Part shown: positions 52,233 through 61,202 of the stretch, one piece after another
How the letters are laid out: each line of letters opens with the position of its first letter
How positions within the stretch are numbered: the stretch's first letter is position 1
Assembly (NCBI GenBank): GCA_944322715.1
Contig: CALUPT010000005.1
Location: 1 to 64,000, forward strand
Source: an uncultured Bacteroidales bacterium
GTDB lineage: Bacteria > Bacteroidota > Bacteroidia > Bacteroidales > UBA932
Length of the DNA stretch: 64,000 nt
Reading direction: 5' to 3'
Notes under the pieces: generated by a model
Seen by the model: the letters and a program-made list of their open reading frames with translations, nothing else
The model's database searches: none
What the model was told of the DNA's origin: nothing
Translations under genes and position numbers: made by a program

Positions 52233-53141
52233 ATGGCAACAATACTAAACAGTTGGAGCAGCGGGGTGGTCCAGAGGTATGTAGACATCCTGACGGATGC
52301 TGGGTTCAAGGCGGTCTTCGGTGACCAGCGGAACAAGGATGTGTTGATTGACTTCCTGAATGCAATCCTCCCTGAGGAAAGGCAGATCAAGGACCTGGAG
52401 TATGCCACGACGGAGATCCCCGGGTTTGCCCTGGAGAGCAAGAGCGTGAGGCTGGACCTGCGCTGTACGGGGGATGACGGGACGAAGTTCATCGTGGAGA
52501 TGCAGAGGTCGTCGCAGTATAATTTCTTCAAACGGTGTGTGGAGTATGCGGCAAAGGTCTATGATTCGGGGACGAGCAGGGGAGGTGACTATGACATCGC
52601 GCCTGTGTATTTCATCGGCATTCTCGGAGAAGACATGAAGTTTGACAGGAGCAACCCTGTGTGGAAGGACAGGTACGTCTCCACCTACAATTTCAGGGAG
52701 AAAGAGACGCTGGAGTTTGCGGAAGAGACAATTTGTATTAACTTTGTAGAGTTGTACCGCTTCAAGAAGGAGTTGAAGGACTGCAGGAGCATGGTGGAGA
52801 AATGGTGCTATTCGCTGAAGCATGTAGGGAAACTGCAGGAATTGCCGAAGGAGCTGCAGATACATGCGTTTGAGAGGCTTTTTGAGGCGTGCGAGATAGC
52901 GAAGTTTTCGGTTGAGAAGAAACTTCAATACGAAAAGGATATGATAACGGAACGGGACTATAAGAATATTCTTGCCACGGCTCATGATGACGGCTTTGAG
53001 GCCGGCAGGACCGAAGGGCTCGCGGAAGGTAAAGCCGAGGGGAAAATAGAAGTAGCCCGCACCATGAAGGCGAAGGGGCTTGAGACCGCCTTGATAGCAG
53101 AGCTGACAGGGCTGCCGGAGGAGGAGATAATGAAGGCCTGA
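52233..53141 (+). CDS. Rpn-family PD-(D/E)XK nuclease/transposase-like protein
   Basis: A 302-residue protein of the Rpn/PDDEXK_2 family. The nuclease core is DAGFKAVFGDQRNKDVLIDFLNAIL at the start (shown here as FKAVFGDQRNKD), then VRLDLRCTGDDGTKFIVEMQ with the Asp and Glu-x-Gln catalytic positions. The C-terminus has the charged repeat GFEAGRTEGLAEGKAEGKIE and a short helical tail typical of the family. Members promote recA-independent recombination or act as phage-defence nucleases. The plus strand orientation between two minus-strand loci, and its own terminator, make it a separate unit. Confidence 0.88.
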   Translation: MATILNSWSSGVVQRYVDILTDAGFKAVFGDQRNKDVLIDFLNAILPEERQIKDLEYATTEIPGFALESKSVRLDLRCTGDDGTKFIVEMQRSSQYNFFKRCVEYAAKVYDSGTSRGGDYDIAPVYFIGILGEDMKFDRSNPVWKDRYVSTYNFREKETLEFAEETICINFVELYRFKKELKDCRSMVEKWCYSLKHVGKLQELPKELQIHAFERLFEACEIAKFSVEKKLQYEKDMITERDYKNILATAHDDGFEAGRTEGLAEGKAEGKIEVARTMKAKGLETALIAELTGLPEEEIMKA

Positions 53142-53181
53142 AAACAGGATGAGACAACTTTGCGAATAAGCCGTAAATAAC

Positions 53182-53219
53182 AAGAGGGCGGGTCAAAAGT
53201 CAGACTCGCCCTCTTTTTA
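53182..53219 (+). terminator. Rho-independent terminator after the Rpn gene
   Basis: AAGAGGGCGGGTC (53182-53194) pairs with GACTCGCCCTCTT (53203-53215) with a single G-T position around 8 bases, followed by a T run to 53219. It is 40 bases after the Rpn stop. Confidence 0.85.
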
Positions 53220-53309
53220 TTCGTACTCCTAATGGAGTCCGATTTCAAATATTCAATTCTCAAAGAGGAAAAATTCCTTTTGGGTTCACCCTCTATATGA
53301 AGTAGGGCA

Positions 53310-56072
53310 TCAGTCCGCGAAAGAAAGCCCTGTGATGGCCAGGTCCGCATTGGCGCCTTTGTAGCTGTAGGAATAGCTGTCCATATTCTCTTCACTGATG
53401 GTCACGGGACCTGATGTCTCGAAGCCGTCTTTTACCTTGCCTTCTACAGAACCGCCGATCTTGCAGTCCGTGAACGTGGCTTTCGGCTGATATGATCCGG
53501 ACGCGACATGGTTCATGATGGCAAACAGAAGTCCTGCACGTCCTACTGATGATTTCACGGCACAGTCTGCCACATCACCCGTCACCGTAACGACAGTAGG
53601 TACATTGGCGGCTCCCTGGTCGATAAGGCCTATGAGCCCCCCGGCCATTACATTGTCATGATCATATTCGTTCGCACCGATGGCAGTGACATCACCGGTG
53701 TTGGTGTTCCCGGTCATGGTCACTGTCCTCATGGCACGGCCGAGAATGCCGCCGGCAGCCTTGTCCGGATTCCCCGAAGTGCTGGATACAGCTCCGCTGT
53801 TGGCATTGCGGCTCAGAGTCAAAGTCCCCTCCGTAGTAGCCACAATACCTCCGGCAGCGCACTGGTCGCTCTTGTTGACAGTGATGCTCACCGCCCCGCT
53901 GTTCTCGCAGTCCTCTATCGTCACTGTACCTCCGGTATAGCAGGCTATCCCTCCGGCTCCAGGCCTGTTGCCGCCGCTGTAGGTCGTTGATGTGCCCAAA
54001 TCAAGAGTCACATCGGCAGTATTGACACAGGCGGATATCCTTGTCCCTCCGTTCACATATCCCGCTATTCCTCCGAGATAGTCCAACGATATCTTGTTGG
54101 ATGAAACCGCACCGGAATTCTTACATCCCGTAATCTCTAACTTATGGTTCGTCCTGCCTATTATCCCTCCTGCCGTAGAGAACTTCCCGTCAAGATTGCC
54201 CTGGTTCCCTCTGCTTTCAGAGTAATAGACCTTCCCCGAATTGGAGCAGGAAGAAATGATGTTTGTACCCGTAAACACAGCCGTATTGTTGGCATCGCAC
54301 ATTCCGGCTATACCTCCGAGGTTCACATCCTCATTGGTCTGCTGTTCCGACATGAACACATCCGCCGAATTCTCACATCCGGCAATAGTTACAGGTCCGC
54401 TTGCAGAACGGTGGATGACCCCGGCGATACCTCCGACACCGAACACTGTAGTATTGTCCAGATCGAATTCACCGGCATTGGTGCAGTCCTCAATCCGGAC
54501 TCCAGCAGCAAGCTGTATCTGGACGAAACCTGCGATTCCTCCGAAATAACTGTTCCTCCCGGAAGAGTTCTTCACTGTAATCTTTCCTGAATTGCTGCAA
54601 GAAACAATATCCCCGCCCTGAATCATTCCGGCAATTCCGGCGGCGGCCTGTGCATTCTGATTATCTATCGTGATGGAACCGCTGTTGGAAGTGTTTTCTA
54701 TACGTTCCGAATCCTTCGACGCCCATCCGGTAATGCCTCCGATAAATATCATCTTGTCCGAAGACCCGGTCAGACTTATGTCCCCGTTATTGATGCAGTC
54801 CAGAATTATACCGTAATTGCTTCCGGCTATTCCGCCTACCCTTACCTCATTCTGGGCAGCCGGGCCGGCCGATTCTGCGACAACAGGCACATAATTGACC
54901 ACATTCTCGATGGTTCCGTAATTTGTCCCCGCAAGTCCGGTGTTGCCTGCCGTACCTGTCATGGAAATGGTGCTGGCGTTATCATAGCCGGATCCGTTCT
55001 GAGAGCCGAATGTCACATTCTTCAGGACAGCACCTTCCTTGATATTGGAAAACACGGTTCCGTCATCGGAAGTCAGGTTGTATACTTTGTGCCTTTTTCC
55101 GTCAAACGTACAACCGAGTTCAAAAGGAACCCATTCCTTGCCGCTCATGTCAATGTCTGCACCGAGGACGACAAGATCGTCGACTGTATATGTCCCGGCA
55201 GACTGTGCGAATGCCATCAGTTCGTCAGCCGTAGTTATGGAGGTCTTCACCCACCGGACATCCGAAGTCTCGGATGTAATGTCCATACTGGAATTCCTGA
55301 CGAGATCCAATGCTCCTGTCACCTCGACGGAAGCAGTCTGTCCGTTGCCCTCATACTCTATCAGGCAGCCTTCCGGCAAAGTCGCAGGCACGACGGCTAT
55401 CCAGTAGTCACCGGCACTGAAAACACCGGTTTCGGAGTCCGATATAAGAGTGACGGTTTTTTCCTGTGCATCCTGTGCGGCTTCTCCAGTCTTCACTGTG
55501 CAGGCTCCGGCAAGATTCGCGTTTCCGACAGCGCTGAACTTCACTGAAGTCACTCCGTCAGGAATACTGAGTTTCACCATCGATACGATGTTTCTGAACT
55601 GGAAATGGTCCACATCGTCGGCCTTTGCAACCGACACTATGGCATCCGTATCTGAAGTCGACGTGCCTAAGCGCTGTTCGGACGGAACCGTTACACTGAA
55701 GGTCCCGTCTGCGGCCGGCAAAGTCTCGGATGCGGCGGTATAAGGAAATACGGCATAGAACTCCTCCGCACCCTCTGTCACGGCTCCCTCGAATATGGCC
55801 ATCCCGTTTTCGACAGACCGGATCTTGAATTCGTTCCTGCACGTTCCGTCATAGACTGCTATCCTATCGGTCTCCTCCCAGTTGACTTTTGTTCCGGTAA
55901 AGGCCGCTTTGGTAAGTTCGGAAATGCTTGCCGAGAATGTCTTCGCTTCAAATCCTTCAGGAATATCGGTCTCTTCCTGACTTGGAGCGGGGTCATCTGG
56001 CAGCTCCTCCTTGGCGCAGGAGAAAAGCGCTGAGGAGACAGCCAGTATGCACAATATTCTAAATGCTTTCAT
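53310..56072 (-). CDS. Gly-rich (GLUG-like) repeat surface lipoprotein with fimbrillin-like N-terminus
   Basis: A 920-residue lipoprotein (lipobox ALFSC). The first 260 residues look like a fimbrillin-type module (KTFSASISELTKAAFTGTKV, NWEETDRIAVYDG, FYAVFPYTAASETLP, VSMVKLSIPDGVTSVKFSA). From about residue 290 the sequence is built from repeats around GGIAG-x-N-x-G-x-I with intervening CxNSGxV/I turns, giving at least eight copies and a likely beta-helix or solenoid, as in GLUG-motif adhesins. It is the last gene of the third SusCD locus, 32 bases after the BACON-type gene. A relative is preserved in pieces at 40220-40966. Binding or structural role at the cell surface is inferred. Confidence 0.75.
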   Translation of the reverse strand: MKAFRILCILAVSSALFSCAKEELPDDPAPSQEETDIPEGFEAKTFSASISELTKAAFTGTKVNWEETDRIAVYDGTCRNEFKIRSVENGMAIFEGAVTEGAEEFYAVFPYTAASETLPAADGTFSVTVPSEQRLGTSTSDTDAIVSVAKADDVDHFQFRNIVSMVKLSIPDGVTSVKFSAVGNANLAGACTVKTGEAAQDAQEKTVTLISDSETGVFSAGDYWIAVVPATLPEGCLIEYEGNGQTASVEVTGALDLVRNSSMDITSETSDVRWVKTSITTADELMAFAQSAGTYTVDDLVVLGADIDMSGKEWVPFELGCTFDGKRHKVYNLTSDDGTVFSNIKEGAVLKNVTFGSQNGSGYDNASTISMTGTAGNTGLAGTNYGTIENVVNYVPVVAESAGPAAQNEVRVGGIAGSNYGIILDCINNGDISLTGSSDKMIFIGGITGWASKDSERIENTSNSGSITIDNQNAQAAAGIAGMIQGGDIVSCSNSGKITVKNSSGRNSYFGGIAGFVQIQLAAGVRIEDCTNAGEFDLDNTTVFGVGGIAGVIHRSASGPVTIAGCENSADVFMSEQQTNEDVNLGGIAGMCDANNTAVFTGTNIISSCSNSGKVYYSESRGNQGNLDGKFSTAGGIIGRTNHKLEITGCKNSGAVSSNKISLDYLGGIAGYVNGGTRISACVNTADVTLDLGTSTTYSGGNRPGAGGIACYTGGTVTIEDCENSGAVSITVNKSDQCAAGGIVATTEGTLTLSRNANSGAVSSTSGNPDKAAGGILGRAMRTVTMTGNTNTGDVTAIGANEYDHDNVMAGGLIGLIDQGAANVPTVVTVTGDVADCAVKSSVGRAGLLFAIMNHVASGSYQPKATFTDCKIGGSVEGKVKDGFETSGPVTISEENMDSYSYSYKGANADLAITGLSFAD

Positions 56073-56104
56073 ATAGATTCTGTTTAACTATCGGTCGTTT
56101 TGCT

Positions 56105-58159
56105 CTATTTATTGTGTTTGAGTGAGATGTGGTCCATTCTGACCCTTATGTCACCGGTTGTGATGATTCTGACTCTGACAGTCAGATTGTCCAGTCCGAG
56201 ACACGCATCCGGCAATCTGAAATCATAGAATTTATAACCGGGGACATTGGATTCAGTCTGTCTGTCAGTTCCGGTACGGTCAAGCTGGGCGAGCACTTTG
56301 AAGCGTCCGGCTTCTGTCCACGGCCCTGAAAGGGATGTCGCATATTCCAGCGCGAATTCAGGGAACTGGCCTCCGGTGTTCATGGACAGCTGGAGAGACA
56401 GCGGCCCGGTATAGCCGGCGGTAGAGATGCCGTCGATGTAGAAATAGGCTTCTGTATTTCCGTCGATATTCCACGGCTGCGAATTGAAGGCGCCGCCTGC
56501 TACACGGCCATAATATCCGTTGGACAATGTCCCCCACCAGCCGTCAGCGGCATCGGATATGTTGGCATCTCCACGGAATGAATCCTGATATCCGAGGATA
56601 TTGGCCGCATACCACTGCTGGAAACCTTTGTTGCCGTTTTTGTTGAATACCACTCCGACCTGGCCGGCAAGCAGTCCTCCGTCAGGATTGTATTCGTCTT
56701 CAGGGAATATCATCGGTGAATCGTTGTTGTCCGGATCTTCATATTTCAGATTGCAGTTCCATTCCGCTATCACTTCCGAAACGTTGTTCACGGTCTCGTC
56801 CATACCGAGATCCTCTTCTGACAAAGGCACGATACAGAGAACGGTCTCGTCGATGTCGAAGTTCGTAAGTTTCACTTTCATAACTATTCCCGTGAGGGTG
56901 CCGGAGCCTTGAGGCAATGTAGTATGGGCCCATGGAGCATCGGGAGAAGTCAGCATATAGATATTGTCTCCTGCCTTGTCCCGCACCGGTACGGGATAGT
57001 ACCGGTAATAGTCAGGAAATCTTCCGATGAAATATTCCGGGTCTTTCTGTTCCGCATTTCCCGGCCAGCAGGTCTTGAAATTCGTGTATGCTCCAGCCGT
57101 CAGGGCCATTTCCACATCCGTGAGCGTCACGATATTGAATGCCATGTCATCGGTCAGATCCGCTATCCTAATCTGCGGAACCGTGAAACCGGAATCCTCG
57201 AACTTCAGGACATGGGATACAGTCACATCCTTGAATACCCTGTAGGAATAAGCCCCCTCTGTCTCTGTCACTGCTCTTGTATCCTTGAGAGCAAGCGATA
57301 CCTTGTCGAAACGTGTAAAGGCGATAAGTCCGGATGACTCGAACACCACTGTGCCGTGTCCTGAGGCGCTCTGGAGGATATATCTGTTCGAAGGCATGTT
57401 TGATGATGTCCCGATACCGGTGATGATACCTTCTATGAACACGTTGTCGGTGACAGTCCCGTCCTGTATTGCGGCCGCATCTGAAAAACCTATTTCGTCT
57501 GCGGAGTTATATATGCTCGGTGCAGCCTGTTCTACCTTTACGATAGCCTCTGCCCTCCTGCCGTTTTCATCATCGTATGAAAGTTCTATGTGGCCCTGAC
57601 GCAGACCGTCGGTCTTATTTTCCGATGCGGTAAATACAAGATGCCCGTCCTCGGTGATGCTGACATCCTTCAGCCAGTCCGCCGATGCTTCTGCCACAAT
57701 CCCGTCTATAGGGATATTTGCGGTAAACGAAACCGAATATTCAGCTTCGGCGGCCATTAGTGACATAATCGAGGTTGACTCGAAGATGATAGCCGGATAT
57801 GACGAAAGCTGGATGACTGTTATTTCCTTTTCAGAGGCCCGGTCGGACGTAAAGATCCTGATTTTTTCGGAGCGGATGGATGCTCCGGTATTTTCAGTAC
57901 CCTCTACCGTAAAGCTTTTGGTAGAAGCCTTCCCTCCCATCAGGTCGGTCGACAGCCATCCGTTGTCGGTATCGTATTCGAGTCGCCACTCCATATTGGC
58001 ATCCACCTGAACCTCCACAGGTGTCCCGGCATCCGAGACCAGAATCCTGTCGGAAACCAGTTCCAAAGTCCCGGTCACTTGCTCGTCCTTGTTACAGGAT
58101 ATGACTGACGTCAGTATGACGAGAGCAGCCAATTTAATGGTATTTCCTAATTTTTCCAT
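56105..58159 (-). CDS. BACON and DUF5689-type surface lipoprotein
   Basis: A 684-residue lipoprotein (lipobox SVISC). Residues about 30-205 contain two BACON-like Ig modules (VQVDANMEWRLEYDTDNGWL and VSFTANIPIDGIVAEASADW, each with a following ITVIQL- or VKVEQA-like strand). Residues about 225-440 fit DUF5689 (VFIEGIITGIGTSSNMPSNR, VSLALKDTRAVTETEGAYSY, TLTGIVMKVKL). The C-terminal 220 residues form a beta-sandwich with aromatic positions (QPWNIDGNTEAYFYIDG, LSLQLSMNTGGQFPEFALEY) that resembles nuclease-associated or choice-of-anchor domains. It lies six bases after the metallo-hydrolase gene. Glycan or nucleic-acid binding cannot be separated by eye. Confidence 0.75.
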   Translation of the reverse strand: MEKLGNTIKLAALVILTSVISCNKDEQVTGTLELVSDRILVSDAGTPVEVQVDANMEWRLEYDTDNGWLSTDLMGGKASTKSFTVEGTENTGASIRSEKIRIFTSDRASEKEITVIQLSSYPAIIFESTSIMSLMAAEAEYSVSFTANIPIDGIVAEASADWLKDVSITEDGHLVFTASENKTDGLRQGHIELSYDDENGRRAEAIVKVEQAAPSIYNSADEIGFSDAAAIQDGTVTDNVFIEGIITGIGTSSNMPSNRYILQSASGHGTVVFESSGLIAFTRFDKVSLALKDTRAVTETEGAYSYRVFKDVTVSHVLKFEDSGFTVPQIRIADLTDDMAFNIVTLTDVEMALTAGAYTNFKTCWPGNAEQKDPEYFIGRFPDYYRYYPVPVRDKAGDNIYMLTSPDAPWAHTTLPQGSGTLTGIVMKVKLTNFDIDETVLCIVPLSEEDLGMDETVNNVSEVIAEWNCNLKYEDPDNNDSPMIFPEDEYNPDGGLLAGQVGVVFNKNGNKGFQQWYAANILGYQDSFRGDANISDAADGWWGTLSNGYYGRVAGGAFNSQPWNIDGNTEAYFYIDGISTAGYTGPLSLQLSMNTGGQFPEFALEYATSLSGPWTEAGRFKVLAQLDRTGTDRQTESNVPGYKFYDFRLPDACLGLDNLTVRVRIITTGDIRVRMDHISLKHNK

Positions 58160-58164
58160 ATCAG

Positions 58165-59394
58165 TTATTTCGATTGAAGAATGTCTGTCTTGTAAATGAT
58201 TTCGTAGTCAGTGCCGGAGTCGTTGAGAACAAATACCTGCCAGGTGTCCCCGCCTTCATAGACACGTACCATGATATGTCCTGCCGGCTTGATTTTCTCA
58301 CCGTTCTCTCCAAGACGGATCCTGTTGTTTTCGACCAGTCCGGCAGCGAACACCATACGGTCTCCCGGGTACAGGTCTGTCGAAAGCATCCATCTCAGGG
58401 GCTCCGCTTCCGGATGATAATAGTCCCATACAGGAATGACATATGCCTTTGCCTGCATCTGTCTTACGAAACTGTTGTGCATCGCGTCTTTATATGCGTG
58501 ATGATTGCAGACTACGACGTCGGTCGGGCCGCAGGCCTTGGCTACGGCATCTTCCGTCAGAGAGGATTTGATGTCTCCTCCGGTGTACCAGCTGAAATCA
58601 CCATAGGAAATACGGATGGCGCAGCTGAATTCATTCTCGTCGGTCGTGCTGAATGACATATGTGATGTGCCGGTTCCGGTACCTGTCCATACATCCAGAT
58701 TTCCGGCGACGTTCCGTACTGAAAATTCCGGATAGGAATCCGGATCATACTTCAGCGGGAACTGGGTGTCGCTGCCGACGACAAACTGTTCGTTCGTCTT
58801 TCCGTTATCATTACGGAGTTTCATAAACGACGTGTAGTTGCCGAGGCCTCCGTTGGAAGAAGAGACCTGTTCCGCACTCGGGTAGTTGTAATCCGGCCAG
58901 CCGCGGTCCACAACCTTGTCTATGTCGACAAGCTCTGCCAGATGGGTGATTCCGTGCAGTTTGTAAGCCATCCCCGGACGGGATATGGCAGTATTGTCGA
59001 ACGAGCCTATATGGTCACCGTGGAAATGGGTGATGAATGCATAATCTGTCTTCGTACCCTTTTCCAGCGGCTTTGAAAAATTCTCTATGTACTGTGCGAC
59101 CCACTCGGCAGGAGATTTTGAGGCAGAAGGTTTCGGATTCATTATCTCCTGCTGGTAATTGTCTGCCCCGAGATCGCCCATGTCCACAAGCATGGTCGTA
59201 CCGTCCGGCATGATCATCCATGCGACATTGCCCCTTCCGGTACTAATCTGATGGATATCCAGCCAGCCTTCCTGCCATTCCTCTACATATGACTTCTCGA
59301 TAGTCGGGCCATCAGGCAACGGCTCCACCCTGTTACAGCCGGGAAAGGCTGAGGAAAGCATCAGTATCGTTAAAACGACATTCATTTTCTTCAT
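58165..59394 (-). CDS. Secreted metallo-beta-lactamase-fold lipoprotein, ComEC-like (paralogue)
   Basis: A 409-residue lipoprotein (lipobox SAFPGC) related to the one at 41710-42927. It shares WQEGWLDIHQISTGRGNVAW, MIMPDGTTMLVDMGD, the metal motif THFHGDHIGS (the full HxHxDH form, unlike the HxDxDH of its relative), SWYTGGDIKS and VVVCNHHAYKDAM. The two proteins thus differ exactly at a metal-ligand position. It sits between the SusD gene (42 bases upstream) and the BACON-type gene. Family knowledge predicts a hydrolase with two metal ions; the bond cleaved is unknown. Confidence 0.8.
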   Translation of the reverse strand: MKKMNVVLTILMLSSAFPGCNRVEPLPDGPTIEKSYVEEWQEGWLDIHQISTGRGNVAWMIMPDGTTMLVDMGDLGADNYQQEIMNPKPSASKSPAEWVAQYIENFSKPLEKGTKTDYAFITHFHGDHIGSFDNTAISRPGMAYKLHGITHLAELVDIDKVVDRGWPDYNYPSAEQVSSSNGGLGNYTSFMKLRNDNGKTNEQFVVGSDTQFPLKYDPDSYPEFSVRNVAGNLDVWTGTGTGTSHMSFSTTDENEFSCAIRISYGDFSWYTGGDIKSSLTEDAVAKACGPTDVVVCNHHAYKDAMHNSFVRQMQAKAYVIPVWDYYHPEAEPLRWMLSTDLYPGDRMVFAAGLVENNRIRLGENGEKIKPAGHIMVRVYEGGDTWQVFVLNDSGTDYEIIYKTDILQSK

Positions 59395-59436
59395 TTGTTT
59401 TCAATTTGATAAGTTTGGAAGTAATAGTCTCCGGCT

Positions 59437-61188
59437 CTATTCGATGTCCGGAACATTGAACAGTCCTGCATCAGCTGCAGACATCTCGTTCCCGCCATAT
59501 CCCGGATTCTGTTTCAGTTCCACATTGCTTGCCGAGATACTGAGCTGAGGGATAGGGAAAAGCTCGCGATAATGATCCGAAGGCTCGTGATTCCACCACC
59601 TCTCCGTAGTATAGGCGTTCCAGCGTCTGAGATCCGTTCTTCTGCGACCCTCTCCGAGGAATTCCATCATCCATTCCTGAAGGAATCTGTATTTGTCCAG
59701 ATTGGTCTCCGTGCATGGGTCAGGATCGAGACCGCCCTCGAAATTACGCTTGCGGACTTCGTTGATAAGAGAAGCCGCTCCTCCCTTGTCACCAGCACGG
59801 TACTTGCATTCTGCCAGCATATAGTAGATTTCCGCCAGACGGATGACGACATAATCGGGATTGTACCTCAGGTCGAGACCGCTCCTGTCCGGAACCGGCC
59901 TTTTGACCAGACGGACACCGGAATTCTCCTCACCGGTGGTGATATTGGAGGGGAGTTCGCTTGCAGAGGCATATTCAGTCCCGATTTTCTTGAACTGGGC
60001 TACCTGATCCACCAATGTAATGACCTCCCCGGTGTATTCGCGGGCTCCCATACATTTGACTGTCCTGCCGTCGGAAGTGACCCGCTCCTGCTTGCCGTAA
60101 AGGAACATGCCCTCATACTGCTTGTTGCCGAGATAGAGGTAGCCCTTTTTCCTGAGGTCGGCATCGTTGAATCTTGCGAACGGTGTACCGATATTGAAAG
60201 TATAAGGGGTGCCGTCCGGAGCCAGTGACGGCTGGAGATGAGCTCCGTTAGTAGAACCCATGCCGTCCACATCATAGTAGTCCTTTGCATTATAGTGGTT
60301 GAATCTCTCATAGTCCCAGCCGATCTGGTTCATGGAGTACTGTGAGGCACAGCTCCATATCACCTCCTTCGAGAAATCGTTGTCAAAGCCGAAAGGAGCA
60401 TTCCAGGTCTCTTCGAGTTCATACTGACCGTATTTCCCGTCAAGGATATCCTCGCAAAGCTGTGCACATTCATCGAATCTGTCTTCACCGATATAGACCT
60501 GGGCATTGAAATACAGCCTGGCCAGACAGGTAGCTACGATTCCCTGATTTACCCAGCCTTCCTCCTGCTCTCCGAGGGTCTTTTTCTTCAGCGATGATTC
60601 AGGTGCGATGCCTTCGAGGAACAGATCTTCGATATAGTCGAATGTCTCGCGTGCAGTCGAGCGTGGAACCTCGTCCAGAGTGTATTCCTTATAAAGAGGC
60701 ATACCGCCGAAAAAGTCAAGAGCTCTCATGTAGGAATATCCCACCAGCATCTTCAGCTGCAGGATATGGTCGGCCTTGTCATGCTCGGTAAGGCCGAATG
60801 AAGGATAGTCGAGAGCCGAAAGCTCGTCTATCATGGCCAAAGCATAGGAGATACCCTCTCCCATCTGGAAATACACATTATAGATATTGGAATGTTCCGG
60901 TGTCCATGTATGCCAGTGGAACTGCCTGTAGACTCCGCCGCTTTCATAATCGGCACCTTTCTGCGTAACACAGAATTCGTCAGCCACACATTCCTGCATC
61001 ATCCATGGATTGAATTCGTGCGTACCTCTCCATTTGGTGTATGGTCTGGCAAGGGCAGCATAGATATTGTCCTTTGTGGAAAAATACGTATTCTGGGCTA
61101 TCTCCGAATAATATATCTCGTCGAGATCAGTACATCCCGCAAAGAAGACAGCCGCTCCGAGTAAATATAGCTTTAAGATGTTTTTCAT
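59437..61188 (-). CDS. SusD/RagB-family lipoprotein
   Basis: A 583-residue outer-membrane lipoprotein (lipobox FFAGC) starting CTDLDEIYYSEIAQNTYFST. It has the helical core (MLVGYSYMRALDFFGGMPLY) and the C-terminal RagB region (YNPDYVVIRLAEIYYMLAEC, EWMMEFLGEGRRRTDLRRWN). It starts 14 bases after the SusC stop and is its partner in the third SusCD locus. Confidence 0.94.
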   Translation of the reverse strand: MKNILKLYLLGAAVFFAGCTDLDEIYYSEIAQNTYFSTKDNIYAALARPYTKWRGTHEFNPWMMQECVADEFCVTQKGADYESGGVYRQFHWHTWTPEHSNIYNVYFQMGEGISYALAMIDELSALDYPSFGLTEHDKADHILQLKMLVGYSYMRALDFFGGMPLYKEYTLDEVPRSTARETFDYIEDLFLEGIAPESSLKKKTLGEQEEGWVNQGIVATCLARLYFNAQVYIGEDRFDECAQLCEDILDGKYGQYELEETWNAPFGFDNDFSKEVIWSCASQYSMNQIGWDYERFNHYNAKDYYDVDGMGSTNGAHLQPSLAPDGTPYTFNIGTPFARFNDADLRKKGYLYLGNKQYEGMFLYGKQERVTSDGRTVKCMGAREYTGEVITLVDQVAQFKKIGTEYASASELPSNITTGEENSGVRLVKRPVPDRSGLDLRYNPDYVVIRLAEIYYMLAECKYRAGDKGGAASLINEVRKRNFEGGLDPDPCTETNLDKYRFLQEWMMEFLGEGRRRTDLRRWNAYTTERWWNHEPSDHYRELFPIPQLSISASNVELKQNPGYGGNEMSAADAGLFNVPDIE

Positions 61189-61202
61189 ATTGTTTCCCCG
61201 TA

